From the NCBI GenBank assembly GCA_029880545.1, contig JAOUOD010000001.1, forward strand, positions 372,001 through 436,000: a stretch of DNA of 64,000 nucleotides. Reading direction: 5' to 3'. This DNA is from Gammaproteobacteria bacterium (GTDB lineage: Bacteria; Pseudomonadota; Gammaproteobacteria; Acidiferrobacterales; SZUA-150). Below, in pieces: positions 17,442 through 25,310 of the stretch. The position numbers were made by a program, and so were the translations under genes. The notes under the pieces were generated by a model. That model worked only from the letters and a program-made list of their open reading frames with translations, was not told the origin of the DNA and did not search any database. Within the stretch, counting starts at the first letter, position 1. Every line of letters begins with the position of its first letter.

Positions 17442-17849
17442 GTGCGACGTCATTGTCGTAGTTGTAATGTGAGAAACAGAAGAACCCTGTTAACAGACGA
17501 AAGAATCAACCCGAGAAGAAACGTAGATTTTGATGGTTTCGTCTGTCGTGGCCGCGAGATTCCCAGGCGCTGTTATATTAAGAGCATCAGTTTTGGTTCC
17601 GTTGCCCTGAAATTCAGCGGTGAGGGTAAACTGCTTATTGGTGACGAAGTAGAGGTGCGCATCACCGATATAACCAACGCTGACATGGGTGTTGTCAGGC
17701 TGAAAGGTGTGGTAGTCAATTCCCGGGATGAGTTGTACGGCATTCGTTTTTCCCGTCTTGAGCTCGGACAGTATGATGCCGTGCTACGCATGGTGTTTGC
17801 CACCGGTGATAACCTGCTCGCGCTGCCGAAACTGGCAGCAAACTTTTAA
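17442..17849 (+). CDS. PilZ-like domain protein
   Basis: A protein of about 126-135 residues that reads as a single PilZ-type beta-barrel, a c-di-GMP binding fold. An Arg-rich start (RINPRRN) could serve as the RxxxR motif, and IKSISFGSVAL matches the (D/N)xSxxG strand only partly: the usual final Gly is Ser followed by Val. Later strands (DEVEVRITDI, VRLKGVVVNSRDELYGIRF) fit the fold. The start is uncertain; GTG codons at 17442 and 17469 are the candidates. The gene stands alone with a 147-bp upstream gap that may hold its promoter. Because the key motif is imperfect, ligand binding is not assured. Confidence 0.7.
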   Translation: MRRHCRSCNVRNRRTLLTDERINPRRNVDFDGFVCRGREIPRRCYIKSISFGSVALKFSGEGKLLIGDEVEVRITDITNADMGVVRLKGVVVNSRDELYGIRFSRLELGQYDAVLRMVFATGDNLLALPKLAANF

Positions 17850-17970
17850 CGCGTCGGCGCAGCCCAGAAAATCCGCGCGATTGCCGGCTGAATTTTCCGC
17901 GTTCGACAAATCATTCGGGCCGGGTCTTGTGGGGCGCATCCAGTGATGAGGACGCTTGGTCAGGATGGAA

Positions 17971-17991
17971 CGATGGCGCCGGGCGCCATCG
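17971..17991. terminator. Hairpin between convergent genes
   Basis: A 9-bp perfect stem (CGATGGCGC / GCGCCATCG) with a 3-nt loop lies between the PilZ-like gene and the convergent gene ending at 18027. There is no T tract on either side, so its action as a terminator is a guess from position. Confidence 0.4.
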
Positions 17992-18026
17992 CCTGCTGAG
18001 TTTGTTCCGCTGGCGTACCAGCCGGC

Positions 18027-19130
18027 TCAGTTCTCCGCTTTCATTTGCGAAACCTGCCAGCCCGACACATTCTTGCTGAATTCAAAGTGTCGATTGACCA
18101 TTTTGCCGCCGGTCAGGTACTGCATGAGCAGTTCACCCTTGCCCGGGCGATGGCCAGGCGTAAATCGCACATCGCTATAGGCGACCTTGCTGATGGATTT
18201 GCCTGGTTCCTTGGCCAGCATGTATTTCAGGGCAACGTACATCAAGGTTTCGTCGGCATCACCGGTCAGTACCGGTTGGCCGCCAATCTTGCGAAAGCCG
18301 GTCGTGATCGCTTTGAAGCCGCCCTTGATTTCAACAGGGCCGGCATTAACAGCCATGGCCACCGCGAGACTTTCCCCGTTCAGATCACCAAACTTGATGG
18401 CCACGGCCGTATTCGCATTGCGAGACACTTCCGTGCCGCCGGATCCGGGCGTGTTGTTTCGCACCACCAGCGTTGCCCGGTCAAAACTCTTGCCCACCGG
18501 CACTTCCCAGTTGTCATGACCGAAATCGATAATGATTTCCGTATGGCTGCTGCCGGCCGGGCCCTGTCTCAGGGTAACAATGCCTTTTTCATAGCCTATA
18601 AAGTCCGGATCAAATGTTTTTCCATCAAGCTTGCTGACCAGTGAGCCCGGCCTGGCGTCCGCGTTATTGGTTGTTGCAGGTGCTGCAGTCTTTACTTCCG
18701 GGGCAGCAGCGCGTTTGCGCGGAGCCGGTGCGGGCTGGGATGTCGGAGCCGGTTCGCCAAGACCGACCATTTCCAGAATTGGGGCAATGTCCAGTGCCAG
18801 GCCACCGTTCAAGGCAAAGTATCCGCCACCCAGTGCGACCAGCAACAGCAGCAAAAGGGCTGCCCGCTTGTTTTGACCACTGTTTTTGCGGGTAACGGGC
18901 TTGGGTTTTTTGTCCCCGCCACCCAGCCCGAACAAGCCACGTTTTTTTGGCTTGTCGACTGCGGTATTGCCAACCGTGCTGTCGCCGCCAATATCGAGCA
19001 TTTCTTCAGAGGGTGCATCGAGATCGCCGTCATCGAAGTTGGGCATGGCGACCGTGTACTCAGCGTTACTCGAAGCTGATTTTTTCTTGAACCTGGAGAA
19101 CAGGTTTTTAAAAGGAATTTCCATAGCCAT
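18027..19130 (-). CDS. Hypothetical membrane-anchored protein
   Basis: I do not recognise this 367-residue protein. It has a basic, acidic-patched cytoplasmic N-terminus (about 1-88, with KKRGLFGLGGGDKKPKP), one transmembrane segment (RAALLLLLLVALGGGYFAL), then a Pro/Ala-rich linker (about 125-160) and a periplasmic domain of about 200 residues with many beta-strands (FIGYEKGIVTLRQG, TEIIIDFGHDNWEVPVGKSF). The layout resembles TonB-like or cell-envelope scaffold proteins only in architecture. It is the last gene of a compact minus-strand group, 18 bp after the metallo-beta-lactamase-fold gene. Confidence 0.8.
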   Translation of the reverse strand: MAMEIPFKNLFSRFKKKSASSNAEYTVAMPNFDDGDLDAPSEEMLDIGGDSTVGNTAVDKPKKRGLFGLGGGDKKPKPVTRKNSGQNKRAALLLLLLVALGGGYFALNGGLALDIAPILEMVGLGEPAPTSQPAPAPRKRAAAPEVKTAAPATTNNADARPGSLVSKLDGKTFDPDFIGYEKGIVTLRQGPAGSSHTEIIIDFGHDNWEVPVGKSFDRATLVVRNNTPGSGGTEVSRNANTAVAIKFGDLNGESLAVAMAVNAGPVEIKGGFKAITTGFRKIGGQPVLTGDADETLMYVALKYMLAKEPGKSISKVAYSDVRFTPGHRPGKGELLMQYLTGGKMVNRHFEFSKNVSGWQVSQMKAEN

Positions 19131-19148
19131 AGCTCTCTAAATAGTCCT

Positions 19149-20189
19149 TTAGCGTGAATGTGGCAAGTCCGACGACTGCTTCAGGGTCGGTGTATCCGGT
19201 GAATTGGTCGGGCTGATGGGCAGGCAGTCGTTGTTGCCGGCGAAACTGACCAGCCCGGCATACTTGTTTTTTACCAGGGCCAGGTGTGCATTTTTGGTGG
19301 CGGAATCAGTGGTTGACGGATATACCAGGTGCAATTGCCTGGTTCCGGAGCGATAGGCCAGCCTGCCAATTTCGTTTGCTGTCAGCACCGGCTGGCTTGT
19401 TTGTTTTTCGGAATGCGGCTTTGCCAGCAGCAAGCCGGTTCCTGATGCCAGGGTTTCGAGTTTTTCCGATACGTTCGCGCTGTCATCTACCAGGGTGACG
19501 CTGTTGTTGTCTGTGCCTAGCCGCCAGCTAAGGGTTGGCATAAAGCGATTGTCACTGTCGGTTGCCTGCAGTTGATACTCCGGGTCGTTGAGGACGCTGA
19601 ACAGGTTTTCCCCCGGCTTGCCCGGTCGCTGTCCCGGCCGCTTGCCGGAGCCGGCGTTGTGGGCCTTGAGTTTATAGCCCTGGTAGCCGAGAGGGCTGAT
19701 GACATCCCCAAGGTGTCGCCAGGCTCCGCGTTTCTGATCAAACAGGGTGCGCACAAAATTTACGGTAGAAGGCATGTACTTGTTTCCATCCGGGCCGAAC
19801 ACTGACAGGGTTTCGCGCCGGCCGCTGGCCTGGGAGGCGGCGACAAAAATCGGCAAGTCGTTGCTGCGGCTGGCATCGAGGCGAGTAAATAGTATCGTCT
19901 TCAGGTCATGAATATTGGCCCCGGACTGAAGAAAGCCGTGGTAGCTGCCGGAGCCTGGATTGATCAAGACACGTACTCGCCCGTTGACCCAGAGCTGATA
20001 GGAATAATTCTGGGGCACTGCTGATTGGCTTGTCGGACTGATGTTTATGACTTCCAGTGCACTGCGATAGCGGTCACCACATTGACTTGCCAGCGTAACC
20101 TGGCCGACCGGAATAGACAAAAAACAAAACAGCAGCGTACGCCGGGTCAGCGTACGTCGAGTTGGATAATTCTGTCCAGTCGGATGCAA
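19149..20189 (-). CDS. Metallo-beta-lactamase-fold protein lacking the metal-binding motif
   Basis: The 346-residue protein has a hydrophobic leader (LLFCFLSIPVGQVTLA) and then a sequence that follows the metallo-beta-lactamase fold: VRVLINPGSGSYHGFLQSG, HDLKTILFTRLDASRSNDLP, LSVFGPDG and PSTVNFVRTLFD. Where a hydrolase would have THLHxDHxxDLP there is TRLDASRSNDLP, so all four HxHxDH ligands are lost while the surrounding frame is kept. It is therefore probably an exported, non-hydrolytic member (binding or structural role). The first codons overlap the Rof-like gene by 43 bp. Fold assignment is by eye and should be treated as likely, not proven. Confidence 0.65.
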   Translation of the reverse strand: MHPTGQNYPTRRTLTRRTLLFCFLSIPVGQVTLASQCGDRYRSALEVINISPTSQSAVPQNYSYQLWVNGRVRVLINPGSGSYHGFLQSGANIHDLKTILFTRLDASRSNDLPIFVAASQASGRRETLSVFGPDGNKYMPSTVNFVRTLFDQKRGAWRHLGDVISPLGYQGYKLKAHNAGSGKRPGQRPGKPGENLFSVLNDPEYQLQATDSDNRFMPTLSWRLGTDNNSVTLVDDSANVSEKLETLASGTGLLLAKPHSEKQTSQPVLTANEIGRLAYRSGTRQLHLVYPSTTDSATKNAHLALVKNKYAGLVSFAGNNDCLPISPTNSPDTPTLKQSSDLPHSR

Positions 20190-20383
20190 TAGCGCGTCTC
20201 GTTATTATCAGTTGCCAGCAGGAACTCTTCACCATTACGGGTTTGCAGGTCTACGGGCGTTATCATTGTAACGTGTTTTCGTCCGGCTTCCAGCCAGCCT
20301 AGCTGCAGGCATCGGCGTTGCATGATGGCCAGTTCCAGCTCGGAGTGAAAACTGCAGGAAACGGGTTGGTAATCAGTCGTCAT
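20147..20383 (-). CDS. rof: Rho-binding antiterminator (Rof/YaeO) family protein
   Basis: Rof (YaeO) binds the Rho hexamer and reduces Rho-dependent termination. The 78-residue product has the family layout: DYQPVSCSFHSELELA near the N-terminus, matching the YxPINCDxYDxLELA pattern, then a small beta-barrel ending with ETRYCIRLDRIIQLD, matching the RELRLDKI end. The start at 20383 gives the usual family length. It overlaps the upstream Zn-ribbon gene by 11 bp and the downstream gene by 43 bp, so all are likely translated from one mRNA. Divergent lexA lies upstream of the group. Confidence 0.82.
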   Translation of the reverse strand: MTTDYQPVSCSFHSELELAIMQRRCLQLGWLEAGRKHVTMITPVDLQTRNGEEFLLATDNNETRYCIRLDRIIQLDVR

Positions 20384-20561
20384 GGCGACGGATTTCGATT
20401 CGCAGCAATTCGTCCCGGCCGTTGACCAGGGTAGTGTAATGAATGGTCCGACAGCAAACCTTGCAGTCTTCGCGATATTCTTCGCTACCGGCTGACACGT
20501 CAATATTGCTTTCGAAGCGCTCGCCGCAATAGGGGCAGCGCACAGTCTGGCTCACGATCAT
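20373..20561 (-). CDS. CPXCG-motif small zinc-ribbon protein
   Basis: A 62-residue protein with two cysteine pairs, CPYCGE and CKVCCR, the pattern of the small CPXCG family; it probably binds one zinc ion. Its function is unknown. The start at 20561 (MIVSQTVRCPYCG) gives the typical length; a longer open frame begins at 20660 but would run over the lexA promoter region. It is the first gene of the group that includes the Rof-like gene. Confidence 0.82.
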   Translation of the reverse strand: MIVSQTVRCPYCGERFESNIDVSAGSEEYREDCKVCCRTIHYTTLVNGRDELLRIEIRRHDD

Positions 20562-20619
20562 GATAACTAGCGTAGCAGAGGTCCGGCCAATGTCTTGTTG
20601 GTGACGCCAATTTTTGTGC

Positions 20620-20648
20620 TTGCATCGGCGCGGCTTCCGGTCTATTCT
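20620..20648 (+). promoter_or_regulatory. Predicted sigma-70 promoter of lexA
   Basis: TTGCAT (20620-20625), a 17-bp spacer and TATTCT (20643-20648) form a reasonable -35/-10 pair. The expected start point near 20655 falls inside the direct-repeat operator described next. Confidence 0.6.
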
Positions 20649-20654
20649 GCATGA

Positions 20655-20669
20655 GAACATAGTGAGAAC
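20655..20669 (+). promoter_or_regulatory. Candidate LexA operator, direct repeat GAAC-N7-GAAC
   Basis: Two GAAC half-sites 11 bp apart (GAACATAGTGAGAAC) sit just after the -10 box and before the lexA start. A GTTC-N7-GTTC direct repeat, the same site on the other strand, is the known alphaproteobacterial LexA box. The E. coli type palindrome CTG-N10-CAG is not seen here. Autoregulation of lexA is inferred from the position. Confidence 0.55.
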
Positions 20670-20674
20670 ATCTT

Positions 20675-21271
20675 ATGCTATCCGATCGTCAGCGCCAGAT
20701 TTACCAGTTTATTCGAGACCACGTGGCTCGTTTTGGTGTAGCGCCTAAATTGCGCGAGATTGGTGATCATGTCGGCATCAATTCCCGCGGCACGGTGCAT
20801 CGTCACGTTAAGGCGCTGGAGCAGGCAGGATTGATTGAGATCGATGCGGAGCAGTCCAGGGGTATTCAGTTGCTGGACCAGGAGGAGCAGCCTGCCGGTT
20901 TGCCATTGCTGGGCCGAATCGCTGCAGGTTGCCCGATTGAGGCCATTGCCGGCCAGGAACGCATCGACCTGGGCGGCTTTTTTATGGGTGCCGGTCGGTA
21001 TGTATTGAAAGTGCAGGGTGATTCCATGATTGATGATGGCATTCTGGATGGTGACATGGTCGTCGTGCGCCATTGTGATCGTGCCGAAAATGGCGCAATT
21101 GTCGTCGCCCTGATCGACAACGAGGAAGCGACCCTGAAGCGAATTTATCGTAACGACGACGGCACGGTGACGTTACAGCCTGCCAATTCTGCGATGGCGC
21201 CCATGCGTTACTCGGGCGACCGGGTAACACTGCAAGGTGTTGTGGTTGGCCAATTTCGCGCCTACGACTGA
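20675..21271 (+). CDS. lexA: SOS repressor LexA
   Basis: LexA represses SOS genes and cleaves itself when RecA is activated by DNA damage. The N-terminal winged helix (about 1-65) is followed by the S24 peptidase domain. The cleavage site is Ala84-Gly85 in IAAGCPIEA, the catalytic Ser117 is in QGDSMIDDG, and Lys155 is in ATLKRIY. The recognition region reads INSRGTVHRHVKAL, unlike the E. coli sequence, which fits an unusual operator. The length of 198 residues is normal. The gene is followed after 16 bp by an ImuB-like gene in the same direction. Confidence 0.95.
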   Translation: MLSDRQRQIYQFIRDHVARFGVAPKLREIGDHVGINSRGTVHRHVKALEQAGLIEIDAEQSRGIQLLDQEEQPAGLPLLGRIAAGCPIEAIAGQERIDLGGFFMGAGRYVLKVQGDSMIDDGILDGDMVVVRHCDRAENGAIVVALIDNEEATLKRIYRNDDGTVTLQPANSAMAPMRYSGDRVTLQGVVVGQFRAYD

Positions 21272-21287
21272 AGTGGAGGTGTACAAA

Positions 21288-22313
21288 ATGCGTAAGTTGC
21301 CTGGAATCAAATTTCACCGGAGCCGGGACAGGGAAATGGAATCACTGGCCTGTTATTGGCCAACAGCCTTGTTGTGCATCCCCGGCTGCGATTACGCGCA
21401 GCTGCTGAAACTGTTACCGGCAGCTCGCGAGAACCTGGGCGTCAGTGTCTGGCCTGCACCCCATCAAAGCGTTGCCACTGATGTCATTATTGATATCACC
21501 CATTGGCAGGCACCGCTGGGCGGCGCATTTGCAGCTGCCTGGGCGTTGCTGGACCAGTTAAAACATTGTGCGCCATCACTAAGTTGGCGCGCCGGGCTGG
21601 GCCCCGGAGTCACCGCCGCGCGGTTTGCTGCCCGGAATGCCGGAAACGGCGATCTGGTTGATATCCCGCCGTGGGAGCTGGGCAATGTTATTGCGTTCGT
21701 GCCGCTGTCCGAGTTTATCGACAGCTTGCCGTTACGCCTGGCATCGGCTTTTCGTCGTGATGGCGTGCGTAACTGCGGCGATGTGCTGGAATTCCGGACT
21801 GGAGACTGGCTGGATTGTTATGGTGCGACCGGTAATGAAGTGCGGCGCTGTTGCCTGGGCCTGGATTATCTTGAAGCCTCGATATTGCCCGGTGCTGATA
21901 CCGTGCAGCCGGAACATGGAATGCCGGTTAGCCGAAAGTCGTTGATGTTACCGGTGAACGCTACAAGTTTCAGGGCGCTCAGCGCTTATATGCGGGTACT
22001 GTGTGTACGATTGTCCCGGGAATTGAAACAGGCAAGCCAGAAGACTGCCCGGATTGAAGTCGAGCTTTGGTCCCGTGGCGCCCAGCCGGTTTGGGCGTTT
22101 GGTGTAAGCCTGGGTATGCCGGGTAACCAGGCCGCAGATTTGTATACGGTATTGCAAGCGGGCTTGCGCCGAATGAAGCAGACCGAATCAGTGTCCTGCA
22201 TGCGCATGACGGCCGGCCAGCTCAGCCACGAAGCCGGCCAGATGAATATGCTTGATCAGCTTTTGGCTGGCCAGAAAATCCAGAACAGTACAGCACCCAG
22301 TATCAATCGATAG
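21288..22313 (+). CDS. ImuB-like Y-family polymerase homologue, N-terminally shortened
   Basis: The 341-residue product resembles the middle and C-terminal parts of ImuB/DinB-type Y-family proteins. The segment ATDVIIDITHW followed by LGGAFAAAWALLDQL corresponds to the palm region after the catalytic site, LSWRAGLGPGVTAARFAA follows, then a helix-hairpin-helix thumb (ASAFRRDGVRNCGDVLEF), and a little-finger-like end (MLPVNATSFRALSAYMRVL). I do not see the catalytic Asp and Ser-Asp-Glu motifs, so polymerase activity is doubtful, as in ImuB. The start at 21288 has a good Shine-Dalgarno GGAGGT. It is in an operon with lexA, so damage induction is likely. No imuA or dnaE2 is in view. Confidence 0.7.
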   Translation: MRKLPGIKFHRSRDREMESLACYWPTALLCIPGCDYAQLLKLLPAARENLGVSVWPAPHQSVATDVIIDITHWQAPLGGAFAAAWALLDQLKHCAPSLSWRAGLGPGVTAARFAARNAGNGDLVDIPPWELGNVIAFVPLSEFIDSLPLRLASAFRRDGVRNCGDVLEFRTGDWLDCYGATGNEVRRCCLGLDYLEASILPGADTVQPEHGMPVSRKSLMLPVNATSFRALSAYMRVLCVRLSRELKQASQKTARIEVELWSRGAQPVWAFGVSLGMPGNQAADLYTVLQAGLRRMKQTESVSCMRMTAGQLSHEAGQMNMLDQLLAGQKIQNSTAPSINR

Positions 22314-23104
22314 ACTACAAATGGTGTCATGCCAATTCGATTCAGAAATTTCAGGAACCAGTGAATGCATAGATAGGCGCTTATGCCGGATAGCAAGATA
22401 CCGGAAATAATTGCCATCCAGTCAACCGGACCGGTTTGTTTGACCAGGTCAAGCAGTTTCAGGCCGCCGGCCGCAGTGATAGTGGGTATCGATAGCAGAA
22501 ACGAAAATCGGGCAGCAGCTTGTCGATCCAGTCCCAGTAACAAGCCGGCGGTAATGGTAATGCCTGAACGCGATGTGCCTGGAATCAGGGCGACAGCCTG
22601 GGCTATGCCAATCAATAGATAGTCCTTCAATCCAAGCTGTGTCTCGTCTCTTTGACCTTTTCCGCGTCGATCCGCCCAGGCCAGGGCAACGCCAAACACA
22701 ATAGTTGTCGCTGCGATAACCAGTGGTGAGCGCAAATGGTTTTCGACAACCCCGTTAACCAAGAATCCGGCAACCGCGACAGGAACGGTGGCAATTATCA
22801 CGCCCCATGCCAGCTGGCTGTGGACAGTGGATTGGCGATTACCGGTGAAGCCGGTAGAGCCAAGCCAGTCACGGGTCATGAGCCACACTTCGCGGCGCAT
22901 ATAAAGTACAACCGCTGAAAGCGTGCCAACATGAACGGCGACATCAAATGCCAGGCCCTGATCCTGCCAGCCGAGCAAGACAGGTACGAGAATCAGGTGT
23001 GCCGAGCTTGATATGGGCAGAAATTCGGTAATACCCTGGACGATGGCCAGAACCAGTATATTGATAAATTCCAATGGCTTGTTTCCGACAGGCTGTGGCT
23101 GCAA
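22256..23104 (-). CDS. uppP: Undecaprenyl-diphosphatase UppP (BacA)
   Basis: This inner-membrane enzyme dephosphorylates undecaprenyl diphosphate, recycling the lipid carrier for peptidoglycan and O-antigen. Recognisable motifs are VQGITEFLPISSSAHL near the N-terminus, LAFDVAVHVGTLSAV, and LIPGTSRSGITITAG with the conserved Ser/Arg. About eight transmembrane segments are visible and the length is typical. A TTG at 23074 would trim about 10 residues. The 3' end overlaps the end of the convergent ImuB-like gene by 58 bp. Confidence 0.94.
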   Translation of the reverse strand: MQPQPVGNKPLEFINILVLAIVQGITEFLPISSSAHLILVPVLLGWQDQGLAFDVAVHVGTLSAVVLYMRREVWLMTRDWLGSTGFTGNRQSTVHSQLAWGVIIATVPVAVAGFLVNGVVENHLRSPLVIAATTIVFGVALAWADRRGKGQRDETQLGLKDYLLIGIAQAVALIPGTSRSGITITAGLLLGLDRQAAARFSFLLSIPTITAAGGLKLLDLVKQTGPVDWMAIISGILLSGISAYLCIHWFLKFLNRIGMTPFVVYRLILGAVLFWIFWPAKS

Positions 23105-23238
23105 TGGACCCGGAAGCCTGGAGTTGCAGCAATGAACAATCCAGAATCGTTTGAAGTGTGCGTTGACCGGGGTTGTCAGTCAACACCAAAGGCCTCTACT
23201 ATCGTTTGCTGACAAGTCATACCCCGGGATGAATCATA

Positions 23239-23973
23239 GTGACCAGCTTTGGCGTATATCAGTACCAAGCAAGCGGCCTGTTGGTCGCGGCCCTGTTATT
23301 GTTTTCAACGTCGATGCAGGCCGATGAGCCGCAGCCGTTTTCAGTAACCTACAAAGTGTATCGCAGTGGTTTTGAAGTCGGCACAACGCGCTACAAGCTG
23401 ATGCGTGATGCTGAATTCTATATCTACGATGCCAAGGCAAGGCCGGCAGGTATAGCCGTCGTACTTGGTCTTGACAAGGCCATGGAGATCACCCGGCTGC
23501 AACAACAAAACGGCCAGTTAAGGCCGATGCAATATGAATACAGCATTGAAGGTGAGGACCAGTCGCGACGGCAAATCAGTTTTGACTGGGAACAGATGGT
23601 GGCGACGGTGATCAAGCCGGACAAGACGCGAACCATCCGGTTAACGCCAGACACCCTGACGCCTTTGGCCATGCAGCTCGTGGTAATGCAGGATATGCAG
23701 GTCGGGCAACTCAAGCCGTCCTACACAGTTATCGGCAACAAGCGGCTGGAACACTACCGGGTCAGAAAACTGGGCACCGAACCGGTGGTTACCGGCATCG
23801 GGCGCCTGCAAACCGTGTTGATCGAAGGGTCGCATACACGCAAGGGTGTGACCCGAACCATGCGCCTGTGGTGTGCGCCGGACCTCGCCTATCTACCGGT
23901 GAAAGTAGAGCAGGACAGGGACGAATCCAGTTTCACCCTGGAACTGGTGGCCGTCGAGGGCCTGGGCAAATAG
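23239..23973 (+). CDS. DUF3108 exported protein
   Basis: The 244-residue protein has a signal peptide (LLVAALLLFSTSMQA, cleaved before DEPQ) and a DUF3108 domain with FSVTYKVYRSGFEVGTTRYKL, typical of a periplasmic beta-rich protein of unknown role. The start is a GTG at 23239. It is followed by a 104-bp gap that contains the sigma-28-like promoter for the next gene. Function is not known. Confidence 0.8.
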   Translation: MTSFGVYQYQASGLLVAALLLFSTSMQADEPQPFSVTYKVYRSGFEVGTTRYKLMRDAEFYIYDAKARPAGIAVVLGLDKAMEITRLQQQNGQLRPMQYEYSIEGEDQSRRQISFDWEQMVATVIKPDKTRTIRLTPDTLTPLAMQLVVMQDMQVGQLKPSYTVIGNKRLEHYRVRKLGTEPVVTGIGRLQTVLIEGSHTRKGVTRTMRLWCAPDLAYLPVKVEQDRDESSFTLELVAVEGLGK

Positions 23974-24021
23974 GGTCGTCGCTGTCGTAAAGTCGGAGCT
24001 TTGACCCGGGCATTTCCGGAT

Positions 24022-24049
24022 TAAAGTTGCCCGCAAAATGTGTCGATAA
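24022..24049 (+). promoter_or_regulatory. Sigma-28 (FliA)-like promoter before the FliK-like gene
   Basis: TAAAGTTG (24022-24029), a 12-bp spacer and GTCGATAA (24042-24049) resemble the flagellar sigma-28 consensus TAAAGTTT-N11-GCCGATAA, with one mismatch in each box and one extra base in the spacer. The FliK-like gene begins 29 bp downstream. Confidence 0.55.
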
Positions 24050-24077
24050 GTTGACGGAAAACCGTTAGCTGAAAAAG

Positions 24078-25310
24078 ATGCAGATCAATCCTAACCCGGG
24101 CCTCAGGCCGACCATATTGACCGGACAACTACCTGGTACCCAGGTGTGGCAACCCGGTGAAATCATCAAGGCATTGGCATTGAATGATGTAGCCAAGGGT
24201 ACCGCACGTTTCCGTCACAATACGCTGGTATTTGAGGCACAGTTGGACCGGCCCATGGCCAAGGGCGAAACTGCCCAATTCCGCGTCCTGAAAGGTGGCG
24301 AAAAACCGGTGTTGCAGTACCTGCAGCCGCAAACCGAACCGGTTTCCACGGCCATAAACCGCGCCATGATGCAGCAAAAACCGTTGGCGCCGGTGCTGGC
24401 GCGAATCGTGGCCTACACCGCTTCTGTACCAGAGCAGGACGCGTCATTGCCTGCTGAAGTGGTGCGAACCATGAAAGGGCTGGCGTCGGCACTACCGGGG
24501 CTGGACCAGTTGACCAGGCCCGATACGTTGCGGCAGGCGCTCAGCCAATCCGGAACCCTGCTCGAAAGTCATTTGCGTGTGTTGGCGGAGCAGCGCTCCG
24601 GAATACAGGGCAAAGCGCCGGTACCGCCGAGCACGGCGATCGTCGAAGGCGACCTGAAAGCCGGGTTGTTAAAGTTATTGGCGTCAATTCGACCAGTGCA
24701 GCAGCAGTTGCCCATCGGTGTCGGCGGTGTGCCGCATGCCACTTTTGGCAATGCATCGACGGAATATGCGCCCCAGCCGCCGGTTGGCAGGACTGTCTTG
24801 CGCGCCGGCCGGGAACCGGTCGCAGAGCTATTGCCCGGCCAGAAACCGGTCATGCCGGATTTGATGAAAGATGTTACCGCCGCCCTTGGACGAATCAATA
24901 TACTGCAATTGTTCAGTGGCCATGCTGATGCTGCCGTACAAACCTGGTGGACGGAATTGCCGTTTGTAAATGCCAGCCATGTCGAGGTATTGCCATTGGT
25001 AATCGAGCAGGATAGCAGTCATGTGACGGGCGGAGACGGCAAGCATCGCTGGACAGTCAACCTGGGGTTTGATCTGGACGGGATTGGTGCACTGTATGCA
25101 CGCATAGCCATGGTAGAGACCCAGGTGTCTGTTCAGTTCTGGGCCGAGCGTGAGGAGTCAGTAGACAAAGTGAACAGCTTCTTGTCGACCTTGCGAAGCG
25201 ACATTGAATCGGACGGGTTGTCGATATCAATTTTGCATTGTGATCACGGGCAACCGTCCCAAACATTAACCAGTGCCTTGCCAGACCAGACCCTGGAGTT
25301 GCGCGCATGA
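24078..25310 (+). CDS. FliK-like flagellar hook-length control protein
   Basis: The 410-residue protein has a low-complexity, Ala/Pro/Gln-rich N-terminal two-thirds (with basic and Pro-rich patches) and a C-terminal domain of the Flg_hook type (about 315-400), with WTVNLGFDLDGIGALYARI, TQVSVQFWAER and LHCDHGQP. FliK measures hook length and switches the export apparatus to late substrates through FlhB. The pairing with an FlhB-tail protein 4 bp overlapped downstream supports this. No other flagellar gene is in view. The divergent N-terminus means this could be a second FliK paralogue. Confidence 0.82.
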   Translation: MQINPNPGLRPTILTGQLPGTQVWQPGEIIKALALNDVAKGTARFRHNTLVFEAQLDRPMAKGETAQFRVLKGGEKPVLQYLQPQTEPVSTAINRAMMQQKPLAPVLARIVAYTASVPEQDASLPAEVVRTMKGLASALPGLDQLTRPDTLRQALSQSGTLLESHLRVLAEQRSGIQGKAPVPPSTAIVEGDLKAGLLKLLASIRPVQQQLPIGVGGVPHATFGNASTEYAPQPPVGRTVLRAGREPVAELLPGQKPVMPDLMKDVTAALGRINILQLFSGHADAAVQTWWTELPFVNASHVEVLPLVIEQDSSHVTGGDGKHRWTVNLGFDLDGIGALYARIAMVETQVSVQFWAEREESVDKVNSFLSTLRSDIESDGLSISILHCDHGQPSQTLTSALPDQTLELRA

